A stretch of DNA of 64,000 nt, taken from NCBI RefSeq assembly GCF_004375085.3, contig NZ_SNAQ03000008.1:1-64000 (forward strand), given 5' to 3'. This DNA comes from Lewinella sp. W8. Its GTDB lineage: Bacteria > Bacteroidota > Bacteroidia > Chitinophagales > Saprospiraceae. The notes under the pieces were generated by a model, which was not told the origin of the DNA, did not search any database, and saw only the letters and a program-made list of their open reading frames with translations. Position numbers and translations under genes: made by a program. This document shows positions 58,493 to 64,000 of the stretch, in pieces; position 1 is the stretch's first letter, and the number at the start of each line of letters is the position of its first letter.

Positions 58493-61486
58493 ATGACCGA
58501 TTACCAAAACCTTGACGTCGTTAAGCGATTAGCGGAAGACCACTTTGACCTGGCGGTAAAACGGGTGAAGGCCCTGGACGGGGAAGTTGATCTCAACTAC
58601 TACCTCCAAACGGAGGATGGTCGGCAATTCACGCTCAAGATCAGTCCTCCGGACGCCAATCGGTCGGCGATCGACTTCCAGACGTCCCTTTTGGATCACC
58701 TCGCCGGAAAGTCGCTACCCTTCCAAACCCCGCGTCCCGTAGGGCCTACCGTCCGGCTACCGGATCAACGATGGCTACGCGTGCAGAGCTGGGTGGAAGG
58801 CAAGATGCTAGACACCCTCCATCCGCGCAGCCGGGCGTTGCGCACCGACTGGGGAGCCACGGCCGGACAGTTGGCGGGGGCGCTGAACGACTTCACCCAT
58901 CCGGAGGCCCCCAAAAACTACAAGTGGAATCCCTCTCAATGCCTCGATCAACGAGCATTGGCCTCCTGTCTGAACGCGGAGGACCGAGAGTTGGCGGAAT
59001 ATTTCTGGAACCATTTTGAGGAATCCGTTATCCCCGTCCTTCCCGAGTTACGGCACGGGATCAACTACAACGACGCCCACGAGCACAACCTTCTCGTTGA
59101 TGAGCGGGGTCGGATTACGGGAGTCATTGACTTTGGAGACGCCATGTACACCGCGAAGGTCAACGAACTGGCCATCGCCTGCGCCTACGCGGGCATGCAC
59201 GCCGCGGCACCCGTCGAGGCCATGCAGGATGTCGTGCGGGGTTTTCACGGGGTTTTCCCGCTGGAGGAACGGGAGGTTTCCGTGCTCTATGGTCTCCTTG
59301 CGGCCCGTCTGCTGATTACCCTGACCACGGCCGCCGACAACCTGCGGAGACATCCCGATAACCCCTACCTCCAGGTATCCGCCCGCCCCGCCCGGGAGTT
59401 ACTGCGCCGGCTCCGAAGCGTTCACCCTACCCTGGCGGAAGCCCACTTTCGCGTGGCCTGTGGCTGGTCCGCGCATCCCGGAGCCGCGGCGTTTCGGCGG
59501 TGGGCAGCAACCCACGGAGCCTCCTGCTATCCTGTAGTGGACATTGCCGGCCGTTCCCTGGCGGTCATGGATCTGGGGGTGGGGAGCCGGGAGCTGGGGC
59601 ATTACCTCAACTACGAATCCCTACCGCGCTTCACCCGCCACGTAGCGCGCTGGCTCGAGGACCGGGGGGCAGCGTTCGGCGTCGGGGGCTACGGGGAGGT
59701 CCGGCCCGTATACACCACCGACGATTTTGCCGACCGGGGCAACGGCGGTCCCCGCTGGCGCACCACCCACCTGGGGCTCGACGTCTGGGGACCGGCCCTT
59801 ACGCCCGTCTACGCGCCCTGGCCCGGCCGGGTGCACAGCGTGGGGATGGACGTCACCGAGGGGGGATACGGTCCTACGATTATTTTGGAGCACCAGACGA
59901 AGGAACTGACCTTTTACACTCTATATGGTCATTTGGATCCGGATTCCGTGAAACATTTGGGCGACGGAGCGCAGGTGCAGGCCGGTGACCAGATTGCGGC
60001 CTTCGGCCGCCCGGCAGTGAACGGAGGCTGGCCCCCGCACCTCCACTTTCAGGTCATGCTGGACCCCCTGGGCAACGTGGCCGATTTCCCCGGAGTGGCC
60101 TTCCCGGAAATCGCCGACGTCTGGCTGGGCTTGTGCCCGGACCCCGCCCTCCTTTTTCCCGGACTTCCCCCAGCCACTCCCTCACCACGCCCCGGGCTGG
60201 AGGAAATAATCCAGCGCCGGAGGGAACGGCTCGGCTACGGGTTGAGTGTTTCCTACTCTGCGCCCCTGCACATCCTGCGGGGCGTGCGTCAGTACCTGCT
60301 GGACGCCAGCGGTCGCCGGTACCTGGACACCGTCAACAACGTCGCCCACCTGGGGCACGAGCACCCCGCCGTCACGGAAGCCCTGCGGCAGGGGGAGGTA
60401 CTGAACACCAACAGCCGTTATCTGCACGAGGAAGTATTGCGGTTCGCCGAAGAGCTGGCGGCCACCCTACCGAAGGAACTTTCGGTGGTGCACTTCGTCA
60501 ACTCCGGAAGCGAAGCCAACGAACTGGCCCTGCGGATGTGTGAGACCTGGTCCGGGACCCGCAACATGGTGGCCGTAGAGATCGGCTACCACGGTAATAC
60601 CGGGCGGGCCATCGACGTGAGCAGTTACAAATTTGACGGTAAGGGCGGCGCGGGAGCGCCGCCGCAGACGGCCCTCCTGCCCCTTCCGGACACCTATCGG
60701 GGCAGGCACCGTGACCCCAGCACTGCGGGATACGAATACGCCACCTACACCGACGCAGCCCTCGCGCAATTCACCGCCCGCGGAGAAAGGGTGGGCGGAT
60801 TCATCGCCGAAAGCATCCTGAGTTGCGGCGGACAGATCGTGTTGCCCGCGGGCTACCTCCGGGCGGTCTACGAAAAAATCCGTGCTGCCGGCGGACTTTG
60901 CATTGCCGACGAGGTGCAGGTGGGTGTGGGCCGCGTTGGCGACCATTTCTGGGGCTTTGAACTACAGGGCGTGGTGCCGGACATCGTCACCATCGGTAAG
61001 CCGATCGGGAACGGGCACCCGTTGGGTGCCGTGGTGTGCACCCCCGAAGTGGCGGAGGCCTTCGCCAACGGGATGGAGTACTTCAATACCTTCGGCGGCA
61101 ACCCGGTCAGCAGCGCCGTAGGGCGCGCCGTCTTGTCTACCGTGCAGCGGGAAGGCCTTCAGGAACACGCCAAAAAAACCGGTGGGTATTTGCTGAAATT
61201 ACTCCGGGAGTTACAAGCGCAGCACCCGATCATTGGCGACGTCCGGGGGCACGGCCTGTTCCTGGGCTTTGAGCTCACGGCCAATCCCGAGACCCTGGCA
61301 CCTGCGGTCACGCCCGCTAAATACCTGAAAAATCGGATGCGACAACTCGGCTTCCTGATGAGCACCGACGGTCCCGATGAGAACGTGCTCAAGATCAAGC
61401 CGCCCATGTGCTTTGACCGGAAAAACGGGGAACAGCTCGTTGAATACCTCGACCTGGTCTTCCGGGAAGATGCCATGCGGCGATAG
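58493..61486 (+). CDS. three-domain fusion: APH-type kinase, M23 peptidase, class III aminotransferase-fold phospholyase
   Basis: A 997-residue cytoplasmic protein. Residues ~1-320 are an aminoglycoside/choline/hydroxylysine-kinase fold with [12 protein letters not shown] (Asp194, Asn199) and IDFGD (Asp213). Residues ~330-560 hold an M23 LytM-like peptidase with all ligands: HLGLD (His426, Asp430), YGHLD and HLHF (His516, His518). Residues ~570-997 are a class III aminotransferase with Lys836 in IGKPIGNG and the [13 protein letters not shown] strand. It is closest in wording to AGXT2L (ethanolamine-phosphate or phosphohydroxylysine phospholyases). Bacterial kinase-phospholyase fusions are known. 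The kinase would phosphorylate an amino alcohol and the PLP domain remove phosphate and ammonia. The peptidase role is unclear. ATG at 58493 is used. Confidence 0.9.
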   Translation: MTDYQNLDVVKRLAEDHFDLAVKRVKALDGEVDLNYYLQTEDGRQFTLKISPPDANRSAIDFQTSLLDHLAGKSLPFQTPRPVGPTVRLPDQRWLRVQSWVEGKMLDTLHPRSRALRTDWGATAGQLAGALNDFTHPEAPKNYKWNPSQCLDQRALASCLNAEDRELAEYFWNHFEESVIPVLPELRHGINYNDAHEHNLLVDERGRITGVIDFGDAMYTAKVNELAIACAYAGMHAAAPVEAMQDVVRGFHGVFPLEEREVSVLYGLLAARLLITLTTAADNLRRHPDNPYLQVSARPARELLRRLRSVHPTLAEAHFRVACGWSAHPGAAAFRRWAATHGASCYPVVDIAGRSLAVMDLGVGSRELGHYLNYESLPRFTRHVARWLEDRGAAFGVGGYGEVRPVYTTDDFADRGNGGPRWRTTHLGLDVWGPALTPVYAPWPGRVHSVGMDVTEGGYGPTIILEHQTKELTFYTLYGHLDPDSVKHLGDGAQVQAGDQIAAFGRPAVNGGWPPHLHFQVMLDPLGNVADFPGVAFPEIADVWLGLCPDPALLFPGLPPATPSPRPGLEEIIQRRRERLGYGLSVSYSAPLHILRGVRQYLLDASGRRYLDTVNNVAHLGHEHPAVTEALRQGEVLNTNSRYLHEEVLRFAEELAATLPKELSVVHFVNSGSEANELALRMCETWSGTRNMVAVEIGYHGNTGRAIDVSSYKFDGKGGAGAPPQTALLPLPDTYRGRHRDPSTAGYEYATYTDAALAQFTARGERVGGFIAESILSCGGQIVLPAGYLRAVYEKIRAAGGLCIADEVQVGVGRVGDHFWGFELQGVVPDIVTIGKPIGNGHPLGAVVCTPEVAEAFANGMEYFNTFGGNPVSSAVGRAVLSTVQREGLQEHAKKTGGYLLKLLRELQAQHPIIGDVRGHGLFLGFELTANPETLAPAVTPAKYLKNRMRQLGFLMSTDGPDENVLKIKPPMCFDRKNGEQLVEYLDLVFREDAMRR

Positions 61487-61488
61487 CG

Positions 61489-63015
61489 CTACTTCTCTCC
61501 AAAAACGGCGTATTGAAAGCGCGGGAAGGGGCTTGGTACGTGTTCCCGCAGCATGATGGCTTCCATTTCGGCGACCACTTCAGGATGCTCCCCGGCCACG
61601 TCCTGTGTCTCTTGCGGATCGGTTTCCAGGTCGTACAATTCGGTTTGCACCCTACCCTCCTGCAAGTCCTTCCGGATGGCTTTCCAGCGCCCCTTCCGGA
61701 CGGCCTGCTGCCCCCGGTAAGCGGGAAACTCCCAGTAAAGATGGTCGTGGGGCCTTTGTTCCTCCCCCAGTAGCGTGGGCAAGAAACTGATGCCGTCATT
61801 TGCGGGCGGGGTGCGACCGGCCACTTCCGCCAGCGTGGGCAGGATGTCCTGAAAGCCGGAAATGTGATCCGTCCTGGTTCCGGGCTTGATGTTCGTGGGC
61901 CAGTGGGCGATCATGGGCACCCGAATCCCTCCCTCGTGCACGAATCCCTTGGCGAACCCGTAACCGGCCCGAAAAGGTTGGGCGCTATCGAAAAATTCCG
62001 AGGCTGCCCCGCCCGCGTAGCTGGGTCCGTTGTCACTGCTGAAAATGATGAGGGTATTTTCGTACTGCCCTAATTCCTTCAGTTTTGCCACCAAATCCCC
62101 CACCTGTTCGTCGAGATAAGAGATCATGGCCGCATAGGTAGCGCGGGGGTACTGACAGGGGAAGTAGGCCTTCTCGCGGTAGGCCGCTTCGGGCCCTAAC
62201 TTCTCGCGGTAGTGATCCACCCAACGCTGGGGAGCCTGCAGGGGAACGTGCGGCAACGGGGAGGCGTAGTAGAGAAAGAAGGGGGTGTCACGTTGTTCTT
62301 CGATGAACTCCAGTGCCGCCCGGTGCATCAACTCCGGAGCGTAGTCTTCGAGGATGAACTGGTTAAAAAATTCGTCGTCCGTCTGGTCTTCCCCCTGCTC
62401 GTGTTCCTGGTGGGGCGCCATTAATTCGTTGTTCAGGAAAACCCGCTGGTCATTTTCCCAGAGGTGGGTGGGATAGAGGTTGTGCGCCTGACGCTGGCAG
62501 TTGTAGCCGTAGAAATAGTCAAACCCCTGGCGGTTGGGAACGCCTTCGGATCCGGGGGCTCCCAGACCCCACTTGCCCACCAGGGCGGTGCGGTACCCTC
62601 CCTCTTGCAGGACTTCCCCGAGGGTGATCAAGGAATCGGGGATGGGGCGCTGCCCCTCCAGCGAAGGATCATCCAGCATGGCCCGGTAGTTCCAGACGTC
62701 GCCGCGGGTGCCGTCTTCGTCGTTGCCCCGCACGTGGGCGTGGCCAGTGTGCTTTCCCATCAGGAGTACGCCCCGGGCGGGGGCACAGACCGGTGCTCCG
62801 GTGTAGTGCTGGGTGAACCGCATGCCTCCTTTTGCCAGGGCGTCCAGGTGCGGGGTTTCGATCAGGTCCTGCCCGTAGACCCCCAGTTCTCCGTAGCCAA
62901 GGTCATCGGCGAGGATGTAGATGATGTTGGGGGGAGGCAGTTGATCGTCCGGAGGATTCTGGTGGCAACAGATCAGCAACGGGCAACAAAGGACAAAAAG
63001 AAGCGAACGGAACAT
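61489..63015 (-). CDS. sulfatase (arylsulfatase family), exported
   Basis: A 508-residue hydrolase of sulphate esters. Exported by a signal peptide (MFRSLLFVLCCPLLICC), perhaps as a lipoprotein. The metal site is ADDLGYGELG (about 36-45). The formylglycine site is Cys77 in PVCAPARGVLLMGKHTGHAHVRGN (CxPxR). FSSDNGPSYAGG near 335 gives more metal ligands and HEGGIRVPMIAHWP near 372 the family's basic segment. The Cys type needs a formylglycine-generating enzyme, not seen here. Marine Bacteroidota use such enzymes on sulphated algal polysaccharides. Its 3' end lies two bases from that of the fusion gene, tail to tail. Confidence 0.93.
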   Translation of the reverse strand: MFRSLLFVLCCPLLICCHQNPPDDQLPPPNIIYILADDLGYGELGVYGQDLIETPHLDALAKGGMRFTQHYTGAPVCAPARGVLLMGKHTGHAHVRGNDEDGTRGDVWNYRAMLDDPSLEGQRPIPDSLITLGEVLQEGGYRTALVGKWGLGAPGSEGVPNRQGFDYFYGYNCQRQAHNLYPTHLWENDQRVFLNNELMAPHQEHEQGEDQTDDEFFNQFILEDYAPELMHRAALEFIEEQRDTPFFLYYASPLPHVPLQAPQRWVDHYREKLGPEAAYREKAYFPCQYPRATYAAMISYLDEQVGDLVAKLKELGQYENTLIIFSSDNGPSYAGGAASEFFDSAQPFRAGYGFAKGFVHEGGIRVPMIAHWPTNIKPGTRTDHISGFQDILPTLAEVAGRTPPANDGISFLPTLLGEEQRPHDHLYWEFPAYRGQQAVRKGRWKAIRKDLQEGRVQTELYDLETDPQETQDVAGEHPEVVAEMEAIMLREHVPSPFPRFQYAVFGEK

Positions 63016-63034
63016 GGCGGTCTAAGGTAGGGAA

Positions 63035-63071
63035 GCCCCCCGTACTGGTTCTTGCGAAAAGTACGGGGGGC
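63035..63071. terminator. GC-rich hairpin between katG and the sulfatase gene
   Basis: A perfect 11-12-bp stem (63035-63046 with 63060-63071) stands 65 bases after the katG stop on the minus strand. The tail CTTCCC has few T's, so it may act more as an mRNA 3' stabiliser than a full stop. Confidence 0.55.
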
Positions 63072-63135
63072 CACCAAATTAACGGTCACGTTCAAGACGT
63101 CCCGAGGGAATCGGGACACCCAACGGGCGGTCAAC

Positions 63136-64000
63136 TTACCGGAGATCGAACCGGTCCAGGTTCATGACCTTGTGCCAGGCACGGATAAAGTCCCGCAGGA
63201 ACTTATCCTCATTATCCGCCGAAGCATACACTTCCGCTACTGCCCGCAATACCGAATTGGACCCAAAGACCAGATCGGTGCGGCTGGCCCGCCATTTTGC
63301 GGCTCCCGTATGGCGGTCATGGCCCCTAAACTCCACCTGACTGTCGCTGGTGGCCGTCCAGCCGGTATTCATATCGAGCAGGTTTACGAAAAAGGCGTTG
63401 TTGAGCTGACCGGGGGTATTGGTAAGCACCCCAAGATCGTCATTCGTGGCATTAACGCCCAGTACGCGTAGTCCGCCCACCAGTACCGTCATCTCCGGAA
63501 TTGTCAGCCCCAGCAGCTGTGCGCGGTCCACGAGCAAGTGTTCGGCGGGAGCCGTGGATTGTGGGTGCTGGTAGTTACGGAAGCCGTCCGCGATGGGTTC
63601 CAGGACCGCAAAAGATTCAATGTCCGTTTGTTCCTGGGTGGCGTCCACCCGGCCCGGCGTGAAGGGTACCTTGTGGTCCTTTCCGCCTGCGGCAATGGCC
63701 CGCTCGATCCCGAGCGCACCGGCCAGCACGATCAGGTCCGCCAGGGATACTTCTCCATTGAACGCTTGCCGGACGCCTTCGAGGACGTCGAGGACCCGAT
63801 GCAATTGGGCGGGGTTGTTTACCGACCAGTTCCGCTGGGGCAGGAGTCTGATGCGGGCGCCGTTGGCGCCACCCCGCATGTCTGATCCGCGGAAATTGGC
63901 CGCAGAAGCCCAGGCGGTAGCGACCATTTCCGAATTGGTCAGGTCCGTAGCTGCGATCAGGTCCTTGAGCGTTGCGACTTGTCCGGCGTCAAGGGAATAA
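63136..64000 (-). CDS. katG: catalase-peroxidase KatG, C-terminal part (cut by the window edge)
   Basis: The last ~287 residues of a bifunctional haem catalase-peroxidase that removes hydrogen peroxide. [46 protein letters not shown] and the [29 protein letters not shown] and [25 protein letters not shown]-type segments are those of the KatG C-terminal domain. The frame stays open to base 64000, so the N-terminal catalytic half lies outside. The ATG at 63927 is internal, not a start. A hairpin follows the stop. Confidence 0.96.
   Translation of the reverse strand, partial: YSLDAGQVATLKDLIAATDLTNSEMVATAWASAANFRGSDMRGGANGARIRLLPQRNWSVNNPAQLHRVLDVLEGVRQAFNGEVSLADLIVLAGALGIERAIAAGGKDHKVPFTPGRVDATQEQTDIESFAVLEPIADGFRNYQHPQSTAPAEHLLVDRAQLLGLTIPEMTVLVGGLRVLGVNATNDDLGVLTNTPGQLNNAFFVNLLDMNTGWTATSDSQVEFRGHDRHTGAAKWRASRTDLVFGSNSVLRAVAEVYASADNEDKFLRDFIRAWHKVMNLDRFDLR

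Noticed and set aside
59962-59979. GACGGAGCGCAGGTGCAG inside the fusion gene, like the end block of the dispersed repeat
   Set aside because: It lies in the conserved M23 domain ([11 protein letters not shown]) and is explained by the protein sequence; no other block of the repeat is near.

Overview
The window looks like a chromosomal segment of a marine-type Bacteroidota, most likely of the Saprospiria/Lewinella kind. The grounds are an outer-membrane TonB-dependent receptor, Por/type IX (T9SS) sorting tails on two secreted proteins, DUF3667, DUF3810 and DUF4230 proteins typical of that phylum, a KR2-type sodium rhodopsin, almost no Shine-Dalgarno signals, and promoters of the Bacteroidota form TTG-N19..21-TAnnTTTG. 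Base composition is moderately GC-rich through most of the window. It is visibly AT-richer at the left edge, around 29.6-33.9 kb, and around 42.6-43.5 kb.

Layout. 1-0.65 kb is probably the leader of an rRNA operon that reads leftwards out of the window, with three tandem promoters. 1.1-5.6 kb is a leftward nitrogen module: PII (glnB), ammonium channel (amt), an outer-membrane barrel and a type II (eukaryotic-type) glutamine synthetase. 5.8-12.7 kb reads right and carries a helical-repeat protein, a secreted CxxCH/T9SS protein, a PEBP-like protein and a TonB-dependent receptor. 12.8-16.1 kb reads left: N-carbamoylputrescine amidase, an Lrp/AsnC regulator, glutamate dehydrogenase and a small CcmD-like membrane protein. 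16.4-17.3 kb holds two tandem paralogous small proteins. Chorismate synthase, an RmlD-type reductase, a Dna2-like nuclease-helicase, a DUF3810 protein and thioredoxin follow.

25-39 kb is an accessory-looking catabolic region: a beta-lactamase-fold hydrolase, a DCC thiol oxidoreductase, a Na/Pi symporter-like protein, a flavin monooxygenase, then a CitMHS transporter - AtuA-like protein - two esterases run, a PECR-like SDR, another esterase and a large secreted T9SS protein. 39.5-42.1 kb holds cystathionine beta-synthase and the sodium-pumping rhodopsin (NDQ motif intact). 42.15-43.7 kb is a REP-associated tyrosine transposase (RAYT) gene bracketed by arrays of its presumed REP-like repeats. 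44-56 kb holds small proteins, a ThuA-domain protein, CBS-domain protein, lipoproteins, two DUF3667 membrane proteins, an M50 protease, folP, a DUF4230 protein and tRNA-Arg(UCU). 56.3-64 kb holds an alpha/beta hydrolase, an RlmG-like methyltransferase, a three-domain kinase-M23-aminotransferase fusion, a sulfatase and the C-terminal part of KatG, cut by the window edge.

The most unusual items are the RAYT with its repeat arrays, a second dispersed intergenic repeat family present at seven intergenic loci, the kinase-peptidase-phospholyase fusion, the Dna2-like enzyme, the tandem small-protein pair, and an out-of-frame reading frame that continues past a small gene at 43.7-44.0 kb. No CRISPR array, prophage or classical insertion sequence with inverted ends was seen.
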